64,000 bases of DNA, taken from CAVVFX01 sp963747535. GTDB lineage: Bacteria; Acidobacteriota; Terriglobia; Bryobacterales; Bryobacteraceae. The stretch is taken from the NCBI GenBank assembly GCA_963747535.1, contig CAVVFX010000020.1, forward strand, positions 620,001 through 684,000, in the 5' to 3' direction. Below, in pieces: positions 43,018-52,065 of the stretch. Made by a program: the position numbers and the translations under genes. A model generated the notes under the pieces. The model was given only the letters and a program-made list of their open reading frames with translations. It did not search any database and was not told the DNA's origin. Each line of letters opens with the position of its first letter. Position 1 is the first letter of the stretch.

Positions 43018-44118
43018 TCATTTGCCGAGGAGTTGGCTCTGGTTGGCTTGCCACCATGTCTTCCAGAACGACGCGCAGTCCGACTGACTTGTCGGGGCTT
43101 TAGGTTTGCCGGTTATCGTTAGATACGGTTCTACGGATCCTGTTCGAAATGGGGCAGGGCCCTGAGGGGTCATCCACGTCATGTCTACGTCTCTGTCGGG
43201 CGTGTCTGTGGGAAGGTTCTCCACGAATGCACTGAAACCGGCGATCGCCTTGCTTTGGAGACCCGGATCCGCGCTGTCGAGCAGGGTCGCCAGGTAGGGA
43301 AGGGTGCCAGCAGTGTGGATCGCCCTGAGCGCGTCTGTAGCGAGGGCCTGTACGCCGGGGGACGAGTCGAGGCTTGTCGCAAACATGCCGAGCGTATCGA
43401 CCCCTTTGGAGTTACGAAAGCCACGCAGGGCAGTGGCATACTGGACCCCAAAATACAGTTTAGCGGTGTCGCCGGTCGTTCTCGGCGCTTGGGACAGGGC
43501 GTTGACGTCGCCTGTCCTTATAAGGCCGGCCAAGCCGAGAGTCCTGGCATCACGGTTCGAGCTGCCAGCCAAGCGTTGATAAATCGTCGTCATTGTCGGG
43601 GAGTCAGGTACCGACCATATTGCCTGGCCCATGTCCGAGAGTTGCCCGTTAAGGGGGGAGGCGCTGAACTGCGCGACACCTGTTGCAAGCTCGGCGGCCA
43701 TCATCTCGCTGGCTGAGATGCCTGGCGTGGCCTCAGGCGGAGCGGGCCCCGTCGGAAGCGGATAGTGTGCCAGTTCGAGTGGGCGGGCTCGCCCCGCCGA
43801 ACTGTATGGAAGCAACTCCCAGAGGCTAGGGGTTCCCGCTGCGAGAAACCACATCCCGAATTCTCCACTCAACGTCGTGGCGGACGGGACGGTCGCTGCG
43901 TTCTTCCACTCCACGCTAATCATCGCTCCCGGCGCGATGTTCCCCTTGATTGTACGGGTGACGAGAAGCGAAAACGTCGCGTAGGCAGCGGATTGCTGCC
44001 CCGACGCGATTTCTGCAACAACAACGGCGTCGGCTCGGTCAGCGACCGTCTGGGTCGTGGCCGCGTAGAGAGGCAGCACGACTGCGGGAAGCGAGAGGAA
44101 CGTTTTTACTAGTGACAT
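43018..44118 (-). CDS. Secreted HEAT-repeat-like protein, paralogue 1
   Basis: 366 aa from ATG 44118. Signal peptide ending LYAAT. A beta-type N-terminal half (DRADAVVVAEIASGQQSAAY, SGEFGMWFLA) is followed by helical pairs that look like HEAT repeats: DALRAIHTAGTLPYLATLLD and SKAIAGFSAFVENLPTDTPD. The C-terminal FWKTWWQANQSQLLGK is a distinctive tail. It is paralogous to 45876-47006 over its whole length. The start overlaps the end of the preceding giant-protein fragment by 10 bases. Possibly a partner or assembly factor for the giants. Confidence 0.7.
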   Translation of the reverse strand: MSLVKTFLSLPAVVLPLYAATTQTVADRADAVVVAEIASGQQSAAYATFSLLVTRTIKGNIAPGAMISVEWKNAATVPSATTLSGEFGMWFLAAGTPSLWELLPYSSAGRARPLELAHYPLPTGPAPPEATPGISASEMMAAELATGVAQFSASPLNGQLSDMGQAIWSVPDSPTMTTIYQRLAGSSNRDARTLGLAGLIRTGDVNALSQAPRTTGDTAKLYFGVQYATALRGFRNSKGVDTLGMFATSLDSSPGVQALATDALRAIHTAGTLPYLATLLDSADPGLQSKAIAGFSAFVENLPTDTPDRDVDMTWMTPQGPAPFRTGSVEPYLTITGKPKAPTSQSDCASFWKTWWQANQSQLLGK

Positions 44119-45333
44119 GGTATTGCTCCGAGATTTCTTCCATGGTCTTGGTAGGAGGTCTGGTAGTCCAGCTGCACTTGGGCCCCTTGCCCTATTGTGT
44201 CGGACCCAACTCTGAAGACCTGCGTTTGCCAGATCAGCGGTGCTTGCAGCAGCGGGTCCTGCGGCACCAGGGGTTGAGGTGCCAGCGTTCCCGGGGCCGC
44301 CGCGGTGGCAAGCGTGTCGATGAAGTCGGTGCCGAAGAACCCGTTGTTTTGGTCCCAGAAGCTTTGGCCGCTTTGTGAGATGAAGGGCCAGTTGTTTGGG
44401 TTTGCCGAGCACGTTCCCTGGGCGGTTGGCTGGCCATAAAGGCTTGGAAACTGTTCATTGACTGCGGGATGCTGCATAAGATTACCGCATGCCGAGACCA
44501 CGTTATAGACCATACTCGTGACGTAGCCGGTCTGACCGTTGAGAGTTAGCGGGCTGTCCAGCGGGTTGGCGTTGAATGTGTTTGGGTCAAGTGCCAGCGC
44601 GTTTGGCGAGTCGATTGTGAGTGGCGTGGCTGCGCTCGTGGCGGCGCCAAGGGTGACCGTGACGTTCGCGACTGGGCACTCCCCAGACACCGGTTCATTG
44701 GAGTGGACAGTAACGGTTGCGCAGGTCGGGTCGTTGCAGGAGATGGAGATGAGTCCTGAGTTTTGGAGGTCGGCCCAAATGGCGGGCGTGTTCTGGCTCG
44801 GTGGCGCTCCTCCTACGCCAGGGACGACGGCGAGTTGGACGAAGTCATAGTAGCCGTTGTTTGGGACAAACCCGTCGTAGAGCCACCAGATCCCGCCGGG
44901 CACGGGGGCTCCGTTGATTCCGGAGATTGCCGGCGGACCAGCAAGCAAAGTGATTGTTGTGGTGGCTGCTTGGTTTCCACCACTTGGGATGAGGCTGAGC
45001 GTGTAGGTGCCTGACGTCTGAGTCAAAAGGGTGCCAGTGACCGTCGTGCCTTGATTCGACGTTGCGTTCACGCTGACAATCGTTGCTCCGCCTGATGGCG
45101 AGAGGCTCAATGTTGGCGTGCCTGACCCAAGTCCGGAACCGCCAACCGTGAACGATACCGGTATGCTTGTGCTGACGATCTGGATGGGATTAGGAGTGAA
45201 GCTCGTGATCACGGGGGTGGGGGGAACTACGCTTATCTGCACCGCGTTGCTCGTGCCATTAATGGTTGACACCGTTAGGTTGTAGTTCCCGCCGTTTGCT
45301 GAGCCGGCCACCTGGAACGTGGCGTCCACCTGA
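44109..45333 (-). pseudogene. C-terminal part of a giant secreted protein, fused out of frame to a tail-fibre gene
   Basis: From QVDATFQVAGSANGGNYNLT onward the frame is a genuine IPT/TIG domain pair (PVITSFTPNPIQIVSTSIPV) and a C-terminal domain (IWWLYDGFVPNNGYYDFVQL, CNDPTCATV, FRVGSDTIGQGAQVQ) ending near YQDHGR. It is homologous to the end of the 51255-47128 protein. Upstream of 45333 the same frame is nonsense, being another frame of the tail-fibre piece. There is no start or signal peptide, so it is not expected to be secreted. Confidence 0.62.
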
Positions 45334-45840
45334 AAGCGGCTGAAGGTGATAGCTGGGTTCAAACACGAAGTCTGGCACGACCGCTTCGACCTTGATTTCC
45401 TGGGCGGCGATCGTACCGGCGACATCAAGCATGTCCGTCGGCGTCGTAGTGCCGATGCCCACGTTGCCACTATTCTGCACCGTCAGCATCGTCGTGTATC
45501 CATTAAATGGGTACGATGAATTATTCGCGCGGACGACATTGAAGGCCGCTGGGCCAACGCCGGCGCTCGCTAGGAACAAGTCGACCGTTCCGGCCTGTCC
45601 ATTCAACGCAAGGTCAACGCCTAGTCCCATATTCCATTCACTGTTGCCCGAGCCTCCGTCATAGAACAGTTGCTTAATGCCCAAGCCTCCGCCTAGGGGA
45701 AAAAGGGCTGCTGGGCTTGCCGTTCCAATCCCCGCGTTACTCTCAAGGCCGGCAGTAGCAGGTTCCGTTTGACAGCACGTTGAAACAAACCAGGGCTCCA
45801 CGCCAGAGGGGTTCATGTCGTGCTTACGGCACAATGACAT
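45330..45840 (-). pseudogene. Tail-fibre-type fragment lacking its C-terminus
   Basis: Contains NAGIGTASPAALFPL, FYDGGSGNSEWNMGLGVDLA, SGNVGIGTTTPTDMLDVAGT, IKVEAVVPDFVFEPSYHLQP, then stops resembling the family exactly where EVKQFVEEHHHLPD would be expected. The junction is at about 45328-45334, where a GGTGGACGC stretch from a giant-protein gene takes over in another frame. The open frame runs on to 45259 with meaningless residues. No signal peptide is evident at its ATG (45840). Confidence 0.55.
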
Positions 45841-45875
45841 GATTTACGTGTCCGGCCGCTCCTGGCGCTCGGTAC

Positions 45876-47006
45876 TTATGGAGCCAACTGCCCTTTCATA
45901 GTCATCCACCACGATTTCCAGAACTGCAAGAATGCTGGTTCGCCCTCAGGTGCTTGAGCAAGGGAACGTGCGGAGAGAGAATAGCGATCCGTCTGTGATG
46001 TGCGATAAGGAGCTGTTCCTTTTTGTAGGGGTGCTTTTCCACTAAGAATGTTGTCGGGTGTCGTAATTGGCAAGTTATCGACGAAGCGGCTCATCCCGCG
46101 CATAGCGGCCTCCCGCGTTGGAGCGTCTCCACTGTCCAGCAACTGAGCAAGAAAGGGCAACGTCTCCCGCGTGTGGATATGCGTCAACGCTGTGGCGGCA
46201 GCCCGCTGCAGGTCCGGTTGGGTTGAACCCGCGATCTTGCCGAGATAGCCTATAGCAACGGGATTGGAGTCGAGCCGCCCCAAGACTGCCGGAACGAGGA
46301 AAAAAGTTGCTTTCAGTCCTGAAGTGAGGCTGACATTATTCGCGAGTTCTGCTAGTGCGGACGTGTCATTCCTGTTCCGCAGCCAGCGCGCCAGCGAGAC
46401 AAATCTGAGTTCAGGGTCGGCGCTCGTATGGAGCAACTCGAACACGTTCTGGGTCAGAGGACTATCCGCGGTCCCCAGCAGTCCGGCCGTCAAGAGTTGG
46501 AATTGGAGAGGCGTGCTATATGATTGAAGAGCGGCAGCCGTTTCAAGAGCTATTTGATCGTCCAGAGAAACAGCTGGCGCGGTCGTTGCGAGAACTGCTG
46601 GTGAGACTCCCTTTGACAGGGGATAATATGCGCTATCGAATAAGCCAGCCTGCACCGGCAATAGAGTTGACTGACCGCCCGCCGTGCCCACAAACCACAT
46701 TCCGTAGCTGCCGGTCAGGTCTCTGTAAGCGGACTGAGAAACCGCCGCGTTAACACCGATCGTACTGCCGGGGCTTGCGCTGCCCTTCAGCGTTCGCACG
46801 ATGGAGAGTGTGAAATTGGCTGAGCGCCCACTCTGTTGTCCGGAGAGGATTTCCCCAACAACGACCGTGGATGCTTGGTCGGCGATGGACGTGCCGTTTA
46901 AGGCGCACGCGGCCGCCATGAGCAGTGCGGCCACTCCGAAGGGTTTAATTATGCTCGTTACTGAGCATGGGAGATTGTCTCCCTTATAGTAGGACGTGAG
47001 CATCAT
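45876..47006 (-). CDS. Secreted HEAT-repeat-like protein, paralogue 2
   Basis: 376 aa. N-terminus MMLTSYYKGD then a hydrophobic signal segment (GVAALLMAAACALNG). It shares with 43018-44118 the VVVGEILSGQQSG and GSYGMWFVG blocks, helical repeats ATALTHIHTRETLPFLAQLL and AAMRGMSRFVDNLPITTPDN, and the tail FLQFWKSWWMTMKGQLAP. It follows the glycine-rich giant by 121 bases, and its upstream region holds a 23-base tandem duplication. Periplasmic or extracellular; role unknown. Confidence 0.72.
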   Translation of the reverse strand: MMLTSYYKGDNLPCSVTSIIKPFGVAALLMAAACALNGTSIADQASTVVVGEILSGQQSGRSANFTLSIVRTLKGSASPGSTIGVNAAVSQSAYRDLTGSYGMWFVGTAGGQSTLLPVQAGLFDSAYYPLSKGVSPAVLATTAPAVSLDDQIALETAAALQSYSTPLQFQLLTAGLLGTADSPLTQNVFELLHTSADPELRFVSLARWLRNRNDTSALAELANNVSLTSGLKATFFLVPAVLGRLDSNPVAIGYLGKIAGSTQPDLQRAAATALTHIHTRETLPFLAQLLDSGDAPTREAAMRGMSRFVDNLPITTPDNILSGKAPLQKGTAPYRTSQTDRYSLSARSLAQAPEGEPAFLQFWKSWWMTMKGQLAP

Positions 47007-47010
47007 AATC

Positions 47011-47056
47011 GATCTTCTTTCAATTCCGATATAGATCTTCTTTCAATTCCGATATA
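47011..47056 (-). repeat. 23-bp tandem duplication just upstream of a HEAT-like gene
   Basis: The sequence beginning GATCTTCTTTCAATTCCGAT occurs at 47011-47033 and again at 47034-47056 with no gap. It ends four bases before the start codon at 47006, so it duplicates the ribosome-binding region (GAAAGAAGATC on the minus strand). Confidence 0.7.
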
Positions 47057-47127
47057 TTGGTCCTCTGAAGTCATCCTTAACATAGGGTCTCTGCTCCTGC
47101 AGAGGTGCCGCCTTGGCAGGCGCCCGT

Positions 47128-50100
47128 TCATTGGCTTGGACAAGTCCATGTTCCCAACTCGTCTCGCCCGTGGTCCGTGTACCGGACCTGCTTGTTGGGT
47201 GCTGCGGGCCAGTATTTCCCCAAAGTCTGTGTGTCCTGTGAGCCGACGAAAATGAACTGGTACGACCAGGCGTTGGCGGTCGTGTTTAAGGGCTGCGGGG
47301 GTATCATTAGTGATCCTGGAATTGTCGCGGCCGGGGTGCACGGTGCCCCAGCACCACAGGCATACGCGATCCCGTCGAAGGCGGTGGCCGGCGGATTGCC
47401 CTGCAAAATTCCGCCTGCGTCCGTTGTGCCGGCGCCCCAGTTGCCTTGTGAGATGGGATCAGTCCACCCGGAACTGGAGCTGCAAGTGTTATATGGCGTT
47501 ACGTTGCCCGCGCCATTGGTTGGGAACTCCTCGTGCCAATAGATATAGAACATGCTGTTTTGACATTGGGACACAAGTCGGAGCGTGTTCATTGAGAGAT
47601 ACCCAGCCGGTAATCCCAGGTCGCTTGTCGCGACTAGAGCGGTGGTTTGCGGCCAGTCGATTACAAGAGGAAAGGGCGCGCTTGTGCTGCCCGAGAGTGT
47701 TACGTGGACCTGAACGTTGCCAGTTGTGCTACAGATCGATGGTTGGGAGGTAGCGGTGATTGCAACGTTACTGCATGCGGTGTCGTTGCACCGAAAGCTA
47801 GCAAAAGTAGGAGGTTGCCCGGTGAGTGGATCGGCCAGTGACCATACGGCCGGTGAACTGGAGGACGGCGGTGCCCCTCCCTGCACCGGTGTTACCGTCA
47901 ACTGCGTCGAGTTGTAGTAGCAGGGGTTCTGTGGTATTCCGTTCTGGTCGGGATTCGGATCTTGGGGACTGCAGTTATCGTTTACTGCAGCCTGACCAAG
48001 CCACCATAGTCCCTGAGAACCGGAAATCGTCGGCGGTCCGGCCGCGACGACGACCACTTGGGCGGAGGTCGACATCGAGCTCGTCCCGTTCACGGTCGTC
48101 ACAGTCACATTGCGCACGCCTGTACTCGCAGAGCTGCTGGCCTGGAACGTCGCATCGACCTCCCCGTCCGAGGCGTATGTCACCGATGTAAACTGAAGAC
48201 CGGCCCCATCGCTGCTAATCGATGTCGCGCTGCCAAGGCAGGAGCCGTAGATGGAGATCGTACCGTTGGTGCCGGCGATAACCGTGTTAGTTGCCTGGCC
48301 ATTGATGTGGATGCTGGTAATTGTCGGGGTGCAAGCCGACGCCTGCTCGACGCCTATGGTCGGGCTTCCGCCGCCGTACGAAGACGCCGCGGACCCATTG
48401 CTTGCCGTGACTCCCTGGACCTTGTTGGGCGAGACCACCACGATGCGGCCACCCCCTCCCCCACCGCCGTAGTAGCCGTTCGTTGCCTCGGTCGCTTCGC
48501 CGCAGGAGGTGCCAGCGGTGCCGCCGGCCCCGCCGTTTCCGCCGGAGGCCTGGAGAAGCCCCGAGACCTGCACCGAGGTGGCCTGCAGCACGATGAAGCC
48601 TCCCGCTCCGCCAGCACCCCCGCCGCCGCCGTCCCCACCGTTGTCCCCGCAGCCCAGGCTATTGGACCCGTTGCCACCGCTCCCTCCGTTTGCGCCGTTG
48701 ACGTTAATGGAGCCGGTCACTGAGAGGGTTCCGGTGGTCGAGAAAACAAACGTGCCACCGCCACCACCTCCTCCTCCGCCTCCGCCGCCGGTAGCAGCGT
48801 CGTAAACGTCGGCCGTGCCCGTGTAGTATTCGTACCAGGAGCATCCCCCGCTCCCGCCCGATCCCCCGCCGGCGGGCTGCGGGTTCAGTCCAACGTAAGA
48901 CGCGCCGAAGGCGGTTCCCAGCGAGTAGCTGCCGGCTGGCCCAGTCCCGCCTCCTTTGACGCCCAAGGTTCCGTTGCTCCCGCCGGCCGACCCGCCCGAA
49001 TTCGGGCACCCGCTCGCTGACGTTTTGAAGGTCGGCTGCCCCGGGCTATTTGTGGGTCCGTTGCCGTTAACGCCAGCGGCACATGTACCCCATCCCCCTC
49101 CGCACCCTCCGCCGAGCCCGGCCCCACCTTGGCCATTAAATCCGTTGGTGCTCGCGCTTGCCGACCCGCCGTTGCCGCCGCTTCCGCCAGTCCCGCCGGC
49201 GCCTGCGGGCGAGTAGTTGTATACTGTGGCGCTCCCTCCCTTTCCCCCGTTTACCCCGGCCTGTCCGACAGCTTGGAGAGTTCCTGTCACGGTTTGGTCA
49301 CCTGTACTAAGCAGTGCCAGCCGCGGCCCGTCAGACTGAAGCGTTCCGCCCACCGAAATCTGCCCAGCCGAGTTCAGCACCACGTAGTCGAAGTCGCCAA
49401 CCTCCACAGTGACACCAGTTGGTATGGACACATTTGAGACGTTGAAGATCGCGACGTTGTTCCCACCGTTCTGCTGAATCGTGGCACCAGGTAAGCCCTG
49501 ATTGGTGTTTATGGTGTTCTTGTTGATGAGCACACTCGCCTGCGGGGAAAAGCTCTGCAGGTTGCCCGATGGCCGTGGGACATTCGGGAAGGCAGGGACA
49601 GTGGTCGAGGTTATGATGCCACTGAGGGCACCGCCGGAGACTTGGCCCGAAGTGCCGTTGCCGAAGTTCGCCACCACGTTCTCGGGACCGGTCATATAGC
49701 ACGTCTGCGTTGGGCTGTTTCCACTCAGGCCGCAACCGGTGAATCCAGAAAATGCATACCCGGTCGCCGGCGTCGCCGTAATCGTCACGCCCTGGCCGGC
49801 ACTGAACCAACCGCCCGATACGCTGGCAGTCCCGCCATTTGCCGGGCTTGCCGAGACACTGAGATAGTATTGCACGCTGAAGGCGGCGGTGTAAGTGGTC
49901 GAACTGCTTGGCGAGACGGTTTGGCTGGCGGCACCTCCGTTCGACCAGCTTTGGAATGTGTAAAACGTGCCTGAGGATGGCGAGTAACTCCCCGCGGATA
50001 TGGTGTGCTGGGAACTAGGCACCCATTGTTCGGAGCATGGCGTGGTGCACTGGGCGCCGTCGACGGCCAGTGTGAGTCCGGTGGGGCTGGAGGTAATGGT

Positions 50101-51255
50101 TTGGGTGATGGTGGAGGGCTGGTTTTCCGTGATATTCACTAATAGGCCCTGCGGGGAGTTTGCCCCCGCTACCGTGTAGGAGGCGGACATTATTTCCCAA
50201 GGGATGATTTGTGTACCCGTATTGAGCAGCGGATTCACTTGCACCGGGAACGAGTAAGCGGGATTTCCATGACCGTCCGTCCCATTGGGGGCGTAGGTTG
50301 TCCCGTTGGGAAGGTATATCGTCGTTTCAGAGTACGGCTCATTAGCGATGGTTATCTGGGTCGAGTTAGTGAAGCCGTTCACTCCAACGAGGTTCGTTTG
50401 GAACTGAGTGTAATGATTTTCAGGAGCGACTACTAACGAAGGTGTCGTCGTCAGAATCAGGGTCGGTTGTCCGACGGATACCGCAATCGTGCCCAGGTAT
50501 TCGAGGGGCGACAGGACGCCATTGCTGTCGTAGGTGTCCTCCGTGATTACATAGGTGAATGGATACTGAACGGACGGGGCGATCGGAAACGTTATGTCCA
50601 GCGTCAAGCTGGCGCCGCTTGAATTCGTAGACAGGGTGGTCGCCCAGCCGATAGCACTCGCGCCGGCCACGTAGCACTCGCCCGTGGAGTTTGTGATCAC
50701 CGAGGTGCTGCCTGAAGGAACCGGCTTTTCCTGCCCCGAGTCGGTCATGGTGAGTTGGCTTGGGCTTACGGTGAAGTTGATGGGACATTGGTGGAAAGTG
50801 CCATTGGATCCGTAGGTCTGCAGGTAGATGTCTCCGCCAGCAATCGTGCCGCCGCTTTGCGGCAGAACGTTGACGGTTAATGTTGGGGCTTGCGCGATGT
50901 TGGTGCTGGCGGAGGTCGACAACGGGCTGCCAGGTGTGAAGATCGGGTTGACGGAGGCAACAAAGGAAGAGCCTTGCAAGGCTTGGAAGCCGGGATTTAA
51001 GGTGATCACGCTGCCGGCCTGGAGTGTCACGCGAGCGCCACTATCCACGACGAAGGAATTGGCGGTGATGGAATTGGTCGCCTGATATGAGTAGCCTCCG
51101 GACGTGACGGTCGTGTTCGGGAGCGTTACATTGCTCACGTCCTGGGAGAACAAAACGACGGGCGCGCAAAACACAGCGGCAATGGCGGCCAACGATCCTA
51201 CGGGTGCGGTGATCCTCATTTGTCCCGACTTTCCCTTTGTGTCATCTCTCTTCAT
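47128..51255 (-). CDS. Giant glycine-rich modular secreted protein
   Basis: About 1375 aa from ATG 51255 (ATG 51219, right before the signal peptide, is an alternative). Order: signal peptide; coathanger-stack domain (GYSYQATNSITANSFVVDSG, LQAGSVITLNPGFQA); beta modules; InlB-like repeats (VTITATPATGYAFSGFTGCG); a beta-helix-like part (GISVGG, VTGTLQAVG); a very long Gly-rich region (about 680-960) of GGxGGxGG units interleaved with short beta segments; IPT/TIG (TPTITSIHINGQATNTVIAG); and a C-terminal Cys-containing domain ending near YTDHGR. It follows the CarboxypepD_reg-like gene by seven bases. Likely a surface adhesin or matrix protein; no enzyme motif seen. Confidence 0.75.
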   Translation of the reverse strand: MKRDDTKGKSGQMRITAPVGSLAAIAAVFCAPVVLFSQDVSNVTLPNTTVTSGGYSYQATNSITANSFVVDSGARVTLQAGSVITLNPGFQALQGSSFVASVNPIFTPGSPLSTSASTNIAQAPTLTVNVLPQSGGTIAGGDIYLQTYGSNGTFHQCPINFTVSPSQLTMTDSGQEKPVPSGSTSVITNSTGECYVAGASAIGWATTLSTNSSGASLTLDITFPIAPSVQYPFTYVITEDTYDSNGVLSPLEYLGTIAVSVGQPTLILTTTPSLVVAPENHYTQFQTNLVGVNGFTNSTQITIANEPYSETTIYLPNGTTYAPNGTDGHGNPAYSFPVQVNPLLNTGTQIIPWEIMSASYTVAGANSPQGLLVNITENQPSTITQTITSSPTGLTLAVDGAQCTTPCSEQWVPSSQHTISAGSYSPSSGTFYTFQSWSNGGAASQTVSPSSSTTYTAAFSVQYYLSVSASPANGGTASVSGGWFSAGQGVTITATPATGYAFSGFTGCGLSGNSPTQTCYMTGPENVVANFGNGTSGQVSGGALSGIITSTTVPAFPNVPRPSGNLQSFSPQASVLINKNTINTNQGLPGATIQQNGGNNVAIFNVSNVSIPTGVTVEVGDFDYVVLNSAGQISVGGTLQSDGPRLALLSTGDQTVTGTLQAVGQAGVNGGKGGSATVYNYSPAGAGGTGGSGGNGGSASASTNGFNGQGGAGLGGGCGGGWGTCAAGVNGNGPTNSPGQPTFKTSASGCPNSGGSAGGSNGTLGVKGGGTGPAGSYSLGTAFGASYVGLNPQPAGGGSGGSGGCSWYEYYTGTADVYDAATGGGGGGGGGGGGTFVFSTTGTLSVTGSINVNGANGGSGGNGSNSLGCGDNGGDGGGGGAGGAGGFIVLQATSVQVSGLLQASGGNGGAGGTAGTSCGEATEATNGYYGGGGGGGRIVVVSPNKVQGVTASNGSAASSYGGGSPTIGVEQASACTPTITSIHINGQATNTVIAGTNGTISIYGSCLGSATSISSDGAGLQFTSVTYASDGEVDATFQASSSASTGVRNVTVTTVNGTSSMSTSAQVVVVAAGPPTISGSQGLWWLGQAAVNDNCSPQDPNPDQNGIPQNPCYYNSTQLTVTPVQGGAPPSSSSPAVWSLADPLTGQPPTFASFRCNDTACSNVAITATSQPSICSTTGNVQVHVTLSGSTSAPFPLVIDWPQTTALVATSDLGLPAGYLSMNTLRLVSQCQNSMFYIYWHEEFPTNGAGNVTPYNTCSSSSGWTDPISQGNWGAGTTDAGGILQGNPPATAFDGIAYACGAGAPCTPAATIPGSLMIPPQPLNTTANAWSYQFIFVGSQDTQTLGKYWPAAPNKQVRYTDHGRDELGTWTCPSQ

Positions 51256-51262
51256 CGAACGC

Positions 51263-52021
51263 TCAATGCAGTCTTCCCGTGACGGTGTAAACGAATTGGG
51301 GAACAACTGCGCTGGAGGAGATCTGCAGCGGCTGGGTGTGGCCCGCGGCCGGCAGGGCTGCTCCGTTGGAATCCGCAAGCGCGAACTGCTGGCTGCGGAC
51401 GATAAATGTATGGCTGGCATTGAACGGGAGCGTCAACTCGTGGGTCCGGCCGGTCGCGTCCGTGGAGATGACGCGCGCATTGTAATAGAGGTTGTTTGCG
51501 CCGAGGGCGAGCACTTCGACGTCGTGGGTGAACGCTCCAGGGAGGGTGGTGAGGACTTTCGATGGGTCGTTGATCCGAACCTGAACTACTGCTCCTTTGG
51601 TCATCACGACGGTTTGACCCGCCAGATTCTGGCCTGCAGCGAGGTTGATCACCGGCATATTTGCCGACCAGTGGCAGGGGTCGAGCCATCCGGGTGAGGA
51701 TGTTTCGGCGCAAAGAACGTAAGCGCCGGCGGGAAGACCGGAGACAGAGAAGGTGTTTCCGGGGCTCGCCGTGACGCTGTTCGTGATCTTGGTCAGCAAG
51801 GTCGGAGGTGCTTTGATGGTGGCGACGTTGGCCTTGAGGCCCGCGGAGACGCGCGCTCCCGCGAGGGGTGTACCGTCCGATCCGACGACGGTCCCCTGGA
51901 TCGAGCCGGTCTTCGGCGGCGTCACAGCGGTTTGCGCGAAGATCCCGGCAACCGCCGTCGTTGAAATGAGCGACCAAATGCAAATGTGGATCCGACCTCT
52001 CGCAGTCGTAGGGAGCATCAT
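51263..52021 (-). CDS. Secreted CarboxypepD_reg-like protein, paralogue 2
   Basis: 252 aa from ATG 52021, with GGAGG six bases upstream. Signal peptide ending GIFAQ. GSIQGTVVGSDGTPLAGARV, LPAGAYVLCAETSSPGWLDP, CHWSANMPVINLAAGQNLAG and a C-terminal RSQQFALADSNGAALPA with QFVYTVTGRLH. Close paralogue of 41709-42539. Same neighbours on both sides as that copy, indicating duplication of a whole cassette. Perhaps a periplasmic/secretion helper or a small surface subunit. Confidence 0.78.
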   Translation of the reverse strand: MMLPTTARGRIHICIWSLISTTAVAGIFAQTAVTPPKTGSIQGTVVGSDGTPLAGARVSAGLKANVATIKAPPTLLTKITNSVTASPGNTFSVSGLPAGAYVLCAETSSPGWLDPCHWSANMPVINLAAGQNLAGQTVVMTKGAVVQVRINDPSKVLTTLPGAFTHDVEVLALGANNLYYNARVISTDATGRTHELTLPFNASHTFIVRSQQFALADSNGAALPAAGHTQPLQISSSAVVPQFVYTVTGRLH

Positions 52022-52065
52022 TTCGCGCCTCCTTCCGATAACTCCATTAAAGGATTCACCGCTGT

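Noticed and set aside
47800..49450. Long open frames on the plus strand opposite the glycine-rich region
   Set aside because: They are Pro/Arg/Ala-rich by-products of GGN codons read backwards; the minus strand has a signal peptide, domain order and a homologue at 62-64 kb.
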